A stretch of 64,000 bases of DNA, from contig OZ220737.1 of assembly GCA_965116935.1 (NCBI GenBank), positions 4,216,001-4,280,000 on the forward strand, read 5' to 3'. This stretch comes from VXYL01 sp965116935 (GTDB lineage Bacteria > Pseudomonadota > Gammaproteobacteria > Pseudomonadales > Azotimanducaceae). The notes beneath the pieces are model-generated. The model was not told where the DNA came from, did not search any database, and saw nothing but the letters and a program-made list of their open reading frames with translations. Shown piece by piece: positions 8,072 to 16,739 of this stretch (positions within the stretch are counted from its first letter, which is position 1; each line of letters begins with the position of its first letter). Made by a program: the position numbers and the translations under genes.

Positions 8072-9244
8072 TTAGTCAGGGGTTGCGAGATACGCAGCCC
8101 AATCCTCCATCAGTTCCCGGCGCTTCTCGAACAAATCGCTACGCCGGTAGGCGGCCTCGACGCGGTCGCTGCTAACGTGGGCGAGGGCGAGTTCGCACAC
8201 CTCGCGTGGCACGTCGGTCCTCTCGGCGGCCCAATCCCGGAAACTGGAGCGGAACCCGTGCGGCACGGCGCCGATTCCAATCTCGCGCAGCAGCTTGGAG
8301 AGCGTGCTGTCGCTCAGGACCCGACCAGTGGGCGATGGGAATACCAGCCCGCTCCTGTCGGAGATTCCCCGAACTTCGGCGAGCACCGCCGCGGCCCGGC
8401 TGGAAAGTGGCACCCGGTGCTCGAGCTTCGCCTTCATGCGTTCCGGTGGCACCGTCCAAGTGGCCGCGGCGTCGTCGACCTCGTCCCAGCGGGCGCCGCG
8501 GACTTCGCCGGAGCGGCAGGCGGTCAGCACGAGAAACTCGAACGCGAGCGCCGTTGTCCGGTGGGCCTTCGAGGCGCGTACCCGTTCGAGTGCCGTGGCG
8601 ACCAGCCCGTGTGGGAGTGCCCTTTGGTGCTGGCGGCGTACGCTGTTCTTTGGCAACGCGGCGGAGATTGCGTCGCCGGCGGGGTTGTCCTCTCGGTAGC
8701 CTTGCGCCACTGCCCACTTCATGACCGCGCCGATCCGTTGCCGGACACGCCGCGCGGTTTCGCGCTTAGTGGCCCAGATTGGCAAAAGGAGTTCCATTAC
8801 GTCGGCGGTGCTTATGCGGTCCACGCGCTTGCGCCCGATCTTCGGGACGGCGTAGTCACGGAGACTGGCACGCCACTGGGCGGCGGACTTGCCGCCGTCC
8901 TTCCAGTTCTCGGCGTGTATGCTGATGACCATCTCGACGGCCTGTTCGAAGGTCGGTGCGCGACTGGCGTGATCGCGCGGGTCTCGTCCCTCGGAGACGA
9001 CCCGCGCGTTGGCAAGTGCCTTCTGGCGCGCTCGGGCGAGCGTGACCACCGGGTAGGCACCCAAACCGACGTTGGCAGCCTTGCCGTCAAGGCGTATCCT
9101 CTGTGCCCAGGACTTGGAGAAGCCGCCGATGGACGCTGGCTTTACAAGAAGGCTCAGGCCGTGTCCGCCGCGTCCATCACCGTAGCGGCCGGGAACGTTG
9201 ACGGTGTTGACAAAGGTGGCGGAGAGTCGCTTGGGGCGTTTCAT
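8072..9244 (-). CDS. P4-type tyrosine integrase (DUF4102 N-terminal arm-binding domain)
   Basis: 390 aa from ATG 9244 (MKRPKRLSATFVNTV); the frame is open 23 codons further, but that part lacks family features. The first 85 residues are a DUF4102-type arm-binding domain (GRYGDGRGGHGLSLLVKP...KSWAQRIRLDGKAANVGLGAYPVVTLARARQKA). The catalytic domain shows TACRSGEVRGARWDEVD (Arg I), VPHGFRSSFRDWAAE (HxxR) and ALAHVSSDRVEAAYRRSDLFEKRR (Tyr). Family members integrate genomic islands, commonly at tRNA 3' ends, although no tRNA is visible here. It probably mobilised the 0-9.6 kb accessory block or a decayed part of it. Confidence 0.9.
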   Translation of the reverse strand: MKRPKRLSATFVNTVNVPGRYGDGRGGHGLSLLVKPASIGGFSKSWAQRIRLDGKAANVGLGAYPVVTLARARQKALANARVVSEGRDPRDHASRAPTFEQAVEMVISIHAENWKDGGKSAAQWRASLRDYAVPKIGRKRVDRISTADVMELLLPIWATKRETARRVRQRIGAVMKWAVAQGYREDNPAGDAISAALPKNSVRRQHQRALPHGLVATALERVRASKAHRTTALAFEFLVLTACRSGEVRGARWDEVDDAAATWTVPPERMKAKLEHRVPLSSRAAAVLAEVRGISDRSGLVFPSPTGRVLSDSTLSKLLREIGIGAVPHGFRSSFRDWAAERTDVPREVCELALAHVSSDRVEAAYRRSDLFEKRRELMEDWAAYLATPD

Positions 9245-9712
9245 CGAGCGTGACGCTATCACTTCAGTTATCACATTTGTTGGAAGTATGCGCGCATGGT
9301 CGCGAGACGTCAAGGAACAGAAAAAGTATAATTATCAGACTATTAAGGGATCGTCGTGATATCCAGGGAAACCGCCGAAAATCAGTGTTTCGGCGGTCTG
9401 TCCCTCCGCCAATCCTCCCTCGATCTCAAGGAACGTGCAGGAGATTCGGGAGCCTAGGCAACTGCCGTGAACCTCGATGCCTCCGGCAATCCTCGCCCTA
9501 CAGTGCGCCGGTGCCATCGGCCTCGGTGCCCTCATCCTCTAGCGTCTGGGCGCGCCGGAGCCCTTCGCGTCAACGCCTTTGTTCTGCATGAGCTTCCACC
9601 GCGCCGAGTCGCTGACGCGGGGTGAACATGGATGCACCCACGATCATTGGGTCGCACGATCTGTTCCATGGAAAACTGAAGGCGTTGCCTCAGGTGCGCG
9701 CCGCATTTGCTG
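9245..9712. other. Intergenic region between integrase and hvf operon
   Basis: Contains an AT-rich patch (about 9320-9350) and a strong hairpin at 9371-9397. Short open frames on both strands are unsupported. It is the probable junction between the accessory block and core-like DNA. Confidence 0.4.
9371..9397. terminator. 10-bp stem hairpin, terminator-like
   Basis: ACCGCCGAAA (9371-9380) pairs perfectly with TTTCGGCGGT (9388-9397) across a 7-nt loop. No T-run follows on either strand, so it may be a transcript boundary or recombination-related structure rather than a classic Rho-independent terminator. Confidence 0.35.
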
Positions 9713-9740
9713 TTGACGCACGCCGATTGTGCTTTATGGT
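9713..9740 (+). promoter_or_regulatory. Candidate sigma70-like promoter for hvfABC
   Basis: TTGACG (9713-9718) and TATGGT (9735-9740) are separated by 16 nt. This would start transcription near 9747 and give a leader of about 95 nt before the hvfA start at 9841. Confidence 0.4.
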
Positions 9741-9840
9741 GGGTGGGCAAGTCGGTTGCGGCTGTCGGTGGTGCCCAGGGGCGTTGGCGGCCAGTTGCGA
9801 TTCGGCGGCTTTCGATCATGGATCAAGGAGAGATCAAGCA

Positions 9841-10110
9841 ATGTCGAAGACGAATCTGAAGCCCATCGCGGCTGCCATTGGTGCGGCAATCGTCGCCTCC
9901 CTGTCCGGCGCTGCCGCGCTCGACGAAGACCCCTTCGAGGCGCGCGATGTCGAGCCTGCGTACAAGCTGTTTGCAGACGCCCACGGCGGCGAAGGCAAAT
10001 GCGGCGAAGGCAAGTGCGGCGAAGGCAAGTGCGGCGAGGACAAGGACGACGGTGACGACGCCGAGGGCGAGGGCGACGGCGACGAGGGCGGCGACTCCAC
10101 CGAGGAGTAA
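9841..10110 (+). CDS. hvfA: HvfA/bufferin-like RiPP precursor with three EGKCG motifs
   Basis: 89 aa, preceded by AAGGAGAG. It has a Sec-type signal peptide (residues 1-26, LKPIAAAIGAAIVASLSGAAA), a spacer, then three back-to-back EGKCG motifs at residues 51-65 with Cys54, Cys59 and Cys64 as the only cysteines. An acidic tail rich in Asp/Glu/Gly follows (66-89). In HvfA of Haemophilus, Cys of EGKCG is converted by the MNIO enzyme HvfB with its partner HvfC to an oxazolone/thioamide copper ligand. Here hvfB and hvfC follow directly, so the same modification is expected: an exported copper-binding or copper-buffering peptide. The acidic rather than Gly-rich tail is a variation worth noting. Confidence 0.85.
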   Translation: MSKTNLKPIAAAIGAAIVASLSGAAALDEDPFEARDVEPAYKLFADAHGGEGKCGEGKCGEGKCGEDKDDGDDAEGEGDGDEGGDSTEE

Positions 10111-10137
10111 TCGCTAGCGGCTCAGGGTGTTTTCGGC

Positions 10138-10992
10138 ATGTTGCGGTTCGCGCCCCTTGCGGGCGCGGGCCTCGGCCTTCGCCGAGGCATGTTGGAGGCA
10201 CTTGAGCAGCACACCGACCGAGTAGCTCGGGAAATCGACTTCATCGAGGTCGCCCCCGAGAACTGGATGGAAATGGGTGGGCGCTTCGGCCGGGCCTTTC
10301 GTGCCTGGACGGAGCGCTTTCCTGTCGTCTGTCATGGCCTGTCCCTCTCGCTGGGCGGTCCCGAGCCCCTCGACATTCCCTTCCTGAAGCGCATCAAGAC
10401 CTTCCTTGAGGAGCATGGGGCGCGGGCCTACACCGAGCACTTGTCCGCTTGCAGCGACGGCGGGCACCTCTACGACCTGATGCCGGTGCCGTTCACCGAA
10501 GACGCGGCGCGCCACGTCGCGAGCCGAATCCGCACCGTTCAAGATGTCCTCGGTGCCCGCATCGGCATCGAGCACGTATCCGCCTATGCCGAGCCGGGTG
10601 CCGAGATGTCCGAGCTTGCCTTCATCAACGTCGTGGTGGAGGAGGCCGATTGCGACCTGTTGCTCGATGTCAACAACGTCTATGTGAACAGCTTCAACTT
10701 CGGCCGTGACCCGGCCGAGTTCCTGCGCGGCCTACCCGGCGACCGCGCGGTGTATGTGCACGTGGCGGGGCATTCCGTGCAATCACCGACCTTGCGCATC
10801 GACAGCCACGGGGCGGCGGTGATCGAGCCGGTGTGGTCGCTGCTCGAACAGGCGTTCGATCTTTTTGGGCCGCTGCCGGCGCTGATCGAGCGCGACTTCA
10901 ACTACCCGCCGGTGCCGGAACTCCTCGGCGAGGTGGGCAGAATCCGTGCGATGCAAGCCGCGGCCGGGCGAGAGGCGGCAAGGGCGGTTTGA
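10138..10992 (+). CDS. hvfB: MNIO (DUF692) iron enzyme, HvfB-like
   Basis: 284 aa, the usual length for DUF692, a TIM-barrel multinuclear non-haem iron oxidase that modifies Cys residues in RiPP precursors. Visible metal-ligand motifs: HGLSLSLG (66-73), TEHLS (99-103), GIEHVSAY (143-150), LLDVNNVYVN (175-184), HVAGH (208-212), DSHG (222-225) and ERDFN (251-255). The N-terminal motif GAGLGLR (9-15) is also typical. It starts 27 nt after hvfA and ends 7 nt before hvfC, so the three genes are one operon. The predicted role is oxidation of the EGKCG cysteines of the upstream precursor. The family call is secure; the exact product is inferred. Confidence 0.93.
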   Translation: MLRFAPLAGAGLGLRRGMLEALEQHTDRVAREIDFIEVAPENWMEMGGRFGRAFRAWTERFPVVCHGLSLSLGGPEPLDIPFLKRIKTFLEEHGARAYTEHLSACSDGGHLYDLMPVPFTEDAARHVASRIRTVQDVLGARIGIEHVSAYAEPGAEMSELAFINVVVEEADCDLLLDVNNVYVNSFNFGRDPAEFLRGLPGDRAVYVHVAGHSVQSPTLRIDSHGAAVIEPVWSLLEQAFDLFGPLPALIERDFNYPPVPELLGEVGRIRAMQAAAGREAARAV

Positions 10993-10999
10993 GCGCAGC

Positions 11000-11767
11000 A
11001 TGGACTTCCTCAGTGTGCAAGCACACTTCGCGGCTTGCATCCGTGACGGCAACCCAGAATCACTCCCGCCGGGGGTGCAGGGCGGCCAGATGGCGGTTTA
11101 CGCCGACCTGTTCCGGCGCAACATCGACGGGCTGCTCGGCGGCATGTTGCCGGTGTTTCGCGAAACGATGGGCGAAGCGCGCTGGCAAGACATGGTTCGC
11201 GACTTTCTGCGTCGCCATCGTTCAAGTGAGCCGCTGTTCAGGCGTCTTGTGGAGGAATTCCTCGACTATCTCGCGAACGAGCGCGGGCAAGCGGACGATC
11301 CCGGCTTCGCGCTGGAGCTAGCCCACTTCGAGTGGTTGCGCCTACATCTCGATTTCGCCCGTGACCCAGACTGCACCTTCGGTGGCGAGTCGCCGACGCT
11401 GGGCGAGAGCGTCATCGTCTCGCCCCTCGCCCACCCGCTGCGCTACGACTGGCCTGTACACCAGATCGACCCGAAGGCACCGCTGTCCGTACCTCCCGAC
11501 AACGCCACATGGCTCATTGCATGGCGCAATCGGCACGACGAGGTGCGCGTGATCGAGTCGAACGCCGTGACGGTGCGGCTCTTGAACCTGATCGGCGAAG
11601 GCGCCCTTCCGGGTGCCGCCCTCGCCACCATCGCCAGCGAGCTAGGGCGCGACGAGGACACGATGCACGCCGCTGGCGTTGCCATCGTGACCCGGCTACA
11701 CGGCGACGACATCCTGGCCCGTCCTGCTGTCCCGGTTTCCACAGGGGCGGCGCGGCGGGCACAATAG
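11000..11767 (+). CDS. hvfC: HvfC/DUF2063-type RiPP partner protein
   Basis: 255 aa from ATG 11000, only 7 nt after hvfB. The N-terminal DUF2063 domain (residues 1-90) is recognisable: QAHFAACIRDG...VQGGQMAVYADLFRRNIDGLLGGMLPVF, then WQDMVRDFLRRHRSSEPLFRRLVEEFLDYL. A second domain (about 95-245) contains the ELAHFEW helix and a beta-rich region (RYDWPVHQID...LIAWRNRHDEVRVIESNAVTVRLL). In characterised systems this protein binds the precursor and presents it to the MNIO enzyme. The frame is open further upstream inside hvfB, but MDFLSVQ is the conserved start. Confidence 0.9.
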   Translation: MDFLSVQAHFAACIRDGNPESLPPGVQGGQMAVYADLFRRNIDGLLGGMLPVFRETMGEARWQDMVRDFLRRHRSSEPLFRRLVEEFLDYLANERGQADDPGFALELAHFEWLRLHLDFARDPDCTFGGESPTLGESVIVSPLAHPLRYDWPVHQIDPKAPLSVPPDNATWLIAWRNRHDEVRVIESNAVTVRLLNLIGEGALPGAALATIASELGRDEDTMHAAGVAIVTRLHGDDILARPAVPVSTGAARRAQ

Positions 11768-11811
11768 ACGCGGCAGCCCATCCCGAAGAGCCACCTGAAG
11801 AGAGCACATCC

Positions 11812-12717
11812 ATGCCTGTCGAGATTCCCTATCGCCGCGACATGACTTTCGAATACGGTCGCATGGAGCGCCTCGCTCCGCTCGTGCGGCGAGTAATTGC
11901 CAAGAATCCAAGCGCCTTCACCTTCCACGGCACCGGCACCTACATCATCGGCGAGGGCAAGGTGGCGGTGATCGACCCGGGGCCCATCGACGACGCCCAC
12001 ATCTCGGCCATCGACGAGGCGCTTGGCGACGAGGTGGTGACGCACATGCTCATCACCCACACGCACATGGATCATTCCCCAGCCGCTCGGCTGCTCGCGC
12101 GGCGGCGACCCGCGCCCACCTACGGCTTCGGCCCCCATGGTGCCGGCAAGGTCGCCCAGGGCGTGCAAGTGGAGGAGGGGGGCGACATGGAGTTCCGCCC
12201 GGATGTGCAGGTGGGGCATGGCGACGTCATCGACGGGGATGGCTGGAGCGTCGAATGCGTCTACACACCGGGGCACACGTCGAACCACCTGTGCTTCTGT
12301 TTGCGCGAGGAGCGAACGCTGTTCAGCGGCGACCATGTGATGGGTTGGTCCACCAGCGTCATCTCGCCGCCGGACGGCGACATGAAGAGCTACATGGGGA
12401 GCCTCGAGTTGCTGCTCGAACGCGACGACGATGTCTATTGGCCGACGCACGGGCCGGCGATCACCGATCCGAAAGCCCACGTGCAAGCGTTCATCGAACA
12501 CCGGCGCCAGCGCGAGCGGCAAATTCTCGATTTCCTGGCCGATGGCCCAGCCCACATCGCGGACATGGTGCCAACCATGTATGCCGCCGTTCCGGTAGGA
12601 CTGCACCCGGCCGCCGCACGCAGCGTCTTTGCGGCGATGCAGTTCCTTGTTGAGCGGGGCGAGGTAGCGTGCGACGGGGAATTGGCGGTGGAGAGTCGGT
12701 TTCGGGTGGTGTCCTGA
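11812..12717 (+). CDS. Metallo-beta-lactamase-fold hydrolase with winged-helix C-terminus
   Basis: 301 aa. Zinc-binding motif HTHMDH at residues 83-88, then a second-shell GHTSNH (CVYTPGHTSNHLCF) and SGDHVMGWSTSVISPPDGD, the usual MBL-fold sequence. The last roughly 70 residues (RQRERQILDFLADGPAHIADMVPTMYA...HPAAARSVFAAMQFLVERGEV) form a winged-helix domain as in LACTB2-like nucleases and thioesterases. The start at MPVEIPY gives the family length. It lies 44 bp after hvfC on the same strand and may be co-transcribed, although it is not a normal hvf component. The substrate cannot be read from sequence; ribonuclease or thioester hydrolase are the usual roles. Confidence 0.85.
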   Translation: MPVEIPYRRDMTFEYGRMERLAPLVRRVIAKNPSAFTFHGTGTYIIGEGKVAVIDPGPIDDAHISAIDEALGDEVVTHMLITHTHMDHSPAARLLARRRPAPTYGFGPHGAGKVAQGVQVEEGGDMEFRPDVQVGHGDVIDGDGWSVECVYTPGHTSNHLCFCLREERTLFSGDHVMGWSTSVISPPDGDMKSYMGSLELLLERDDDVYWPTHGPAITDPKAHVQAFIEHRRQRERQILDFLADGPAHIADMVPTMYAAVPVGLHPAAARSVFAAMQFLVERGEVACDGELAVESRFRVVS

Positions 12718-12855
12718 AGCACGGCTGCGCCTGCCAAGGCAAGTCGGCTTTCTGCAAGCCCGGACGACGCGCCGGGGAGATCTCAGGTTGCCGTCCGCGT
12801 GCCATGGCAATTTGCCGATGTAATGCGGCGACGTCGCCGGCCCTTGCCGTTCACC

Positions 12856-15024
12856 TCATGCCATGCGCGACGAATGATCCTGCGCCGGTTCCTCGGCTTT
12901 GCTGGTGCGCTTGGCAAGCGGGAGTTGCACCGAGATCACGACACCTGAACCGTCCGTCAGGTTGAGGGCTCGCACTGTGCCGCCGTGGTGTTCGGCGATC
13001 GTGCGTACCACATACAGGCCGAGGCCAAAGTGCAGGCGGTTGTCGGGGCCGCGGTGAGAAACCATGGACTCGAACACGGAGCCCGTGGCCTCCCGGGGCA
13101 GCGGCGGGCCGCGATTGGCGACGGCGATGCGGGCGTGTTCGGGGCCGGCATCGAGTTGGACGCGGATGGCGCTGCCGGCGCGGTGGAAGTCAATGGCGTT
13201 GTCGATGATCTTGTCGAGCATCTGCTCGATGCGGTAGTCGGAGGCGAGGACGGTCACGGCGGCGCCGGTGCCGCGGAAGAGGAAGCCTTGGTCCGGATGG
13301 GTGATCGCGCAGTTGCCGACGTAGTTCGCAAGGAGCTGCTCGAGATCCACTTCGTCCATGTCTTCCGCCTGCAGCGACTCCTCGAGGCTCGCGGCGTCGG
13401 CCAGATTCTCGACGATGGCGCCGATGCGCATCACCCCGCGCCGGGCAGACTCCAGGTAGCGGCTGCCCTTCACCTCCGCCACGTCCTCGCTCAGGTTTTG
13501 CAGCGACGTGCTAAGCACGTTCAGCGGGTTGTTGATCTCGTGCCGCAGGGTGCGGGGCATGTTCTCGATGAAGTGATTGTGCTGACGCAGCCGGGTGAGC
13601 ATGTTGGAGACGCTGCGCGCCAAGTCGCCGATTTCGTCGCCGGAGTTGATTTCGCGCGAGAGCGCGTCGCTGCGCAGGCGACCGTATTCGTCGATGGCGG
13701 CGGCTGCTTCGCGACGCAGGTTGCGGATGCGCCAGGTCAAGCGCCCGGAAAAGACGATCACCGCGAGCACGAAGGCGATGAGGCTGGCAACCGACACCCA
13801 GACGATGCTGTCGATGGCGGCGTACTGGAACGATTCGATGTCCTCGATGGTCTGCTCCACCGCGACCAGACCAATGACCGCACCCCCGGCGCCGACGATG
13901 GGGTGACCGGCCATGATGACCTCCTTCTCGCCGGCGTGGCGGCGCAAGGCCAGCGGGTCGCCGGCGAGCGCCGAGGCGATCACTTCCGCCGCGCCCTCGC
14001 CGTCTTGCACGACATCGGCGTCGCGCGCGGTGAGGGCTTCGAGCCATTGCCGCGTCTTCAGGAACGCGCCGCGCGGTATCGCCGCCCAGTTGGCTTCCGT
14101 GGGTGGGCGTGGTCCGAGATCCAAGCCGCCGGTTTCCGCCCGCCGGCGGCTCTCCGTGTCGATCACCATGATGCGATAGCCGGCGTAGCCCAGCCCCTCG
14201 ATGATCTTCAGCACCTCCGGCGAGCGATAGACGACGAGACCAAAGCTCTCCTCGCCGGCGGTGGGAAGGGTGCGCGTTACGGCTCTGATGGCGCGGGTTT
14301 GCGGGTTGTCCACGTCGACGAAGGAAAGGCCGAAGACGCGCCGGGAGCCGAGCATGTCGAGGGGCATCCGAAACTCCAGGGCATAGCCCTCGTCCGTCTC
14401 CACGAGATGCCCCTGCACGCTTCGCTCCGGCGCTCCGGTCTCGGCAAGGCGCCACTCGGCATCCATGCGGTACGCCGTTGTGACGCCGGCCTGAGAGGCG
14501 GTGATGGCGATGCGGCCGTCTTCGCCGTCGGCGCGGATGAAATCCACACGCACGTGATCGGCGCCATCTAGGCGCAGGGATTCAGGATTGCGGTACACGC
14601 GCACGTCGTCGCGCACCCTCAGGAAGGCATAGAGCCAGCCGTCGCGGTCGCCCAAAGAGAGGTCGAAACTGGCGTCGGCCGTGCCGCCACTAGCGCCGAA
14701 GGCATTGGCGACGTGGGAATCCACATCGTTCCAGTCCTCGATGGCACCGTCGAGGCGGGCGGAACCGGTGATGGGCCGGGCGTAGAGCGCTTCGTAGTCC
14801 TCGGGATCGATCGGCAGGTCGGCGAAGAGGTCCTCGCGCCCGTTGAGGAAGGTGGAAATGCCCTTCGCCACCAGGAGTTGCTGGCGAAACTGCATGGCCT
14901 CCAAGGCGCGCTCCATCTCCACGAGCAAAAGCCAGGAAAGCCACGGCACCACCAACAGCGCCACGCTCAGCGCCATCAGCTTGGCAACGAGCCGCGGACC
15001 GTGGATTGTGGAGCCGATTCTCAA
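12856..15024 (-). CDS. Sensor histidine kinase, dedicated-sortase-system type
   Basis: 722 aa. A first membrane helix (residues 13-34, LMALSVALLVVPWLSWLLLVEM) is followed by a large periplasmic region of about 380 residues with a carbohydrate-binding-like fold (DASFDLSLGDRDGWLYAFLRVRDDVRVY). A second helix (DSIVWVSVASLIAFVLAVIVF) and a HAMP-like linker come next, then the phosphoacceptor box LRHEINNPLN near residue 500 and an ATPase domain (DNAIDFH, HFGLGLYVVRTIAEHHGG). The architecture and 'marine' periplasmic region match kinases annotated as part of proteobacterial dedicated sortase systems. The response regulator lies just upstream on the same strand. No sortase gene is in the window, so the target system must be elsewhere or lost. 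Confidence 0.8.
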   Translation of the reverse strand: MRIGSTIHGPRLVAKLMALSVALLVVPWLSWLLLVEMERALEAMQFRQQLLVAKGISTFLNGREDLFADLPIDPEDYEALYARPITGSARLDGAIEDWNDVDSHVANAFGASGGTADASFDLSLGDRDGWLYAFLRVRDDVRVYRNPESLRLDGADHVRVDFIRADGEDGRIAITASQAGVTTAYRMDAEWRLAETGAPERSVQGHLVETDEGYALEFRMPLDMLGSRRVFGLSFVDVDNPQTRAIRAVTRTLPTAGEESFGLVVYRSPEVLKIIEGLGYAGYRIMVIDTESRRRAETGGLDLGPRPPTEANWAAIPRGAFLKTRQWLEALTARDADVVQDGEGAAEVIASALAGDPLALRRHAGEKEVIMAGHPIVGAGGAVIGLVAVEQTIEDIESFQYAAIDSIVWVSVASLIAFVLAVIVFSGRLTWRIRNLRREAAAAIDEYGRLRSDALSREINSGDEIGDLARSVSNMLTRLRQHNHFIENMPRTLRHEINNPLNVLSTSLQNLSEDVAEVKGSRYLESARRGVMRIGAIVENLADAASLEESLQAEDMDEVDLEQLLANYVGNCAITHPDQGFLFRGTGAAVTVLASDYRIEQMLDKIIDNAIDFHRAGSAIRVQLDAGPEHARIAVANRGPPLPREATGSVFESMVSHRGPDNRLHFGLGLYVVRTIAEHHGGTVRALNLTDGSGVVISVQLPLAKRTSKAEEPAQDHSSRMA

Positions 15025-15105
15025 GGCGCTCTAGCGCCGCGACGCGGCGTTCTGGCGGTTTTCGCTGGCGCGAAAACTGCGGTGAGGGGCGTTGGCGGTG
15101 AGTCC

Positions 15106-15181
15106 TAGCCCGCATTTCTCACCAGCCCCTACTGCGGACGACGATGCACTCGCTACGAGGCCTGGTGAGAAATGCGGGCTA
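15106..15181. repeat. Perfect 20-bp inverted repeat element (dispersed)
   Basis: TAGCCCGCATTTCTCACCAG (15106-15125) and its exact complement (15162-15181) flank a 36-nt loop. Weaker matching continues outward (TGAGT/ACTCA). It lies in the 163-bp gap between the response regulator and kinase genes, so it could attenuate kinase expression. A related right half occurs at 36906-36940. Confidence 0.7.
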
Positions 15182-15187
15182 GCCAAC

Positions 15188-15892
15188 TCAACCTTCCACG
15201 GTCCAGCGATAGCCGAAGCCGTATTCGCTCTTGATGCCGGCGAACTCGTCGTCTTCGCGCTCGAATTTCTTGCGGATATTGCGCATGTGGGTGTTGATAG
15301 TGTTGTGCGTCACCAGCGATTGCATGGTGGACTGCATGAGCGTCTCGTAGCTGACGGCGTGGCCGGGATTCCGCACGAGCTTCGCCAACATGCGGAACTC
15401 GGTGGCAGAGAGGTCGATGCGGCGGCCTTGCCAGGACACGAGCAGCGCGTCCTGGTCGAGCACGAGGCCACCGACGCGCCGGGCGGAGGGGCTGACGCTG
15501 TCCTCGCCGCTCGTGCGCACGTCGTTGATGCGGATAAGGGAGGCGATGCGTTCCGCCAGATAGTCGAGGGAGATGGGCTTCGGCAGGTAGTCCCACGCGC
15601 CGAGCCGCAAGCCGGAGATCTTGTCGATCTCGTTGATGCGTTCGGTGAGGAAGATCACGGGCAGCGTCGGCTTGCGAGCGAGCAACTCGCGGCAGAGTTG
15701 GAAGCCGGCGTCCACCTCGGGGCCCAGGATGATGTCGAGCACGGCGAGGTCGGGGATGCGCTCGTCGAACCCGGCGAGCGCTTCGGCCCGGCTCGCATAG
15801 GTGGCGGTTTCGTAGCCTTTCTTGACGATAGCATCGGCGTAGTTCGCGCGCTGGTCCGGATCGTCCTCGACAATTGCAATGAGCGTAGCCAT
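15188..15892 (-). CDS. Response regulator, OmpR-like, dedicated-sortase-system type
   Basis: 234 aa. Receiver domain with acidic pair ED-D (residues 9-11), phosphoacceptor Asp53 in LAVLDIILG, Thr83 in IFLTER and Lys105 in LPKPISL. The C-terminal winged helix (about 140-234) includes GRRIDLSATEFRMLAKLVRNPGHAVSYETLM and the recognition helix THNTINTHMRNIRKKF, ending with GFGYRW as in OmpR/PhoB proteins. It heads a two-gene unit with the sensor kinase. Receiver and effector fit the response regulators paired with proteobacterial sortase systems. The start ATG at 15892 is divergent from the NadR-like gene, and the two share a 37-bp promoter space. Confidence 0.88.
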   Translation of the reverse strand: MATLIAIVEDDPDQRANYADAIVKKGYETATYASRAEALAGFDERIPDLAVLDIILGPEVDAGFQLCRELLARKPTLPVIFLTERINEIDKISGLRLGAWDYLPKPISLDYLAERIASLIRINDVRTSGEDSVSPSARRVGGLVLDQDALLVSWQGRRIDLSATEFRMLAKLVRNPGHAVSYETLMQSTMQSLVTHNTINTHMRNIRKKFEREDDEFAGIKSEYGFGYRWTVEG

Positions 15893-15929
15893 GGGGCGAT
15901 TCTACCGCCGCTTGGTTTTGGGGCCAGCA

Positions 15930-16481
15930 ATGACGGTGGAAACAGCGCAGGGAAGCTTGGTGGCGGTGGTGGGGCCTGAATCCACCGGCAAGACTACCCT
16001 TGCCCTGGAACTCGCGGCGGCGTTCGATGTGCCTTGCCTGCCTGAGTACGCCCGCGAGTATTTGGAGGAGCGTCTCGCACGCACGGGGGATGCGTCGTAC
16101 GACGAAGAGGATCTGGCCACCATCGCCCGCGAGCATATGCGCCGGGAAGCGGACTTCGTGCGTTCTGGCGGCCACGGCGGCGTGATTGACACGGATTTGA
16201 TCGTCATCTTGATCTGGTGGAACGAACGCTTCGGGGAATCCCCCGCGTGGCTGCACGACGCCATCGCCCGCCAGCCAAAGCGGCTGTATCTGCTCTGTGC
16301 CGCGGACTTGCCTTGGCAGGCCGATCCGCTGCGCGAGTCCCAACACGACCGGGGACGGCTGTTCGACGTGTATCAGGCTGTCCTCACACAGCTGCGACTG
16401 CCATTCGCCATCGTTGCCGGACAGGGCGGCGCCCGCTTCGACGCCGCCCGCAACGCCGCCCGATCGGTGCTCGGTGCCTAG
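15930..16481 (+). CDS. NadR-like AAA_28 nucleotide kinase
   Basis: 183 aa from MTVETAQG. P-loop VVGPESTGKTTLALELA (about residues 11-27), then the conserved PEYAREYLEER block and DTDLIVILIWWNERFG. These are signature segments of the ribosylnicotinamide kinase domain of NadR and related AAA_28 proteins. The adenylyltransferase and HTH domains of full-length NadR are absent. The likely role is phosphorylation of nicotinamide riboside in NAD salvage, though other small nucleoside or cofactor substrates are possible. It is divergent from the response regulator. Confidence 0.75.
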   Translation: MTVETAQGSLVAVVGPESTGKTTLALELAAAFDVPCLPEYAREYLEERLARTGDASYDEEDLATIAREHMRREADFVRSGGHGGVIDTDLIVILIWWNERFGESPAWLHDAIARQPKRLYLLCAADLPWQADPLRESQHDRGRLFDVYQAVLTQLRLPFAIVAGQGGARFDAARNAARSVLGA

Positions 16482-16681
16482 TCCGTAACCTTGGGGGCTA
16501 GGAGCCTGCGCCGTAGAGTGTCCTGCAACCGAATGACCGAGCGTTCGCGCGAGTGCAAGAGGCAACAATTCGTTTATTATATGATTGATAAAACTTATTT
16601 TTCTAGTAAACGAACGAAGCGCAGGAAGCCCCGCAAGGACCCGGAGAACTCCCTTTCGTTCGCAATTTTTTGTGGGATTCA

Positions 16682-16710
16682 TTGTGACGGCACCTCGTCC
16701 CGTGTAGACT
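16682..16710 (+). promoter_or_regulatory. Candidate promoter for the P4-type integrase
   Basis: TTGTGA (16682-16687) and TAGACT (16705-16710) with 17-nt spacing; predicted start near 16717, about 23 nt before the ATG. The preceding 16564-16612 is strongly AT-rich (TTTATTATATGATTG and following), unlike the rest of the window. This marks an island boundary or upstream element. Nothing else is seen in 16482-16739. Confidence 0.4.
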
Positions 16711-16739
16711 TGACGGACGCTTTCCTCGAGAACGCCCGC

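Noticed and set aside
12985..14571. A 528-codon plus-strand frame opposite the kinase
   Set aside because: Antisense shadow of a clear histidine kinase.
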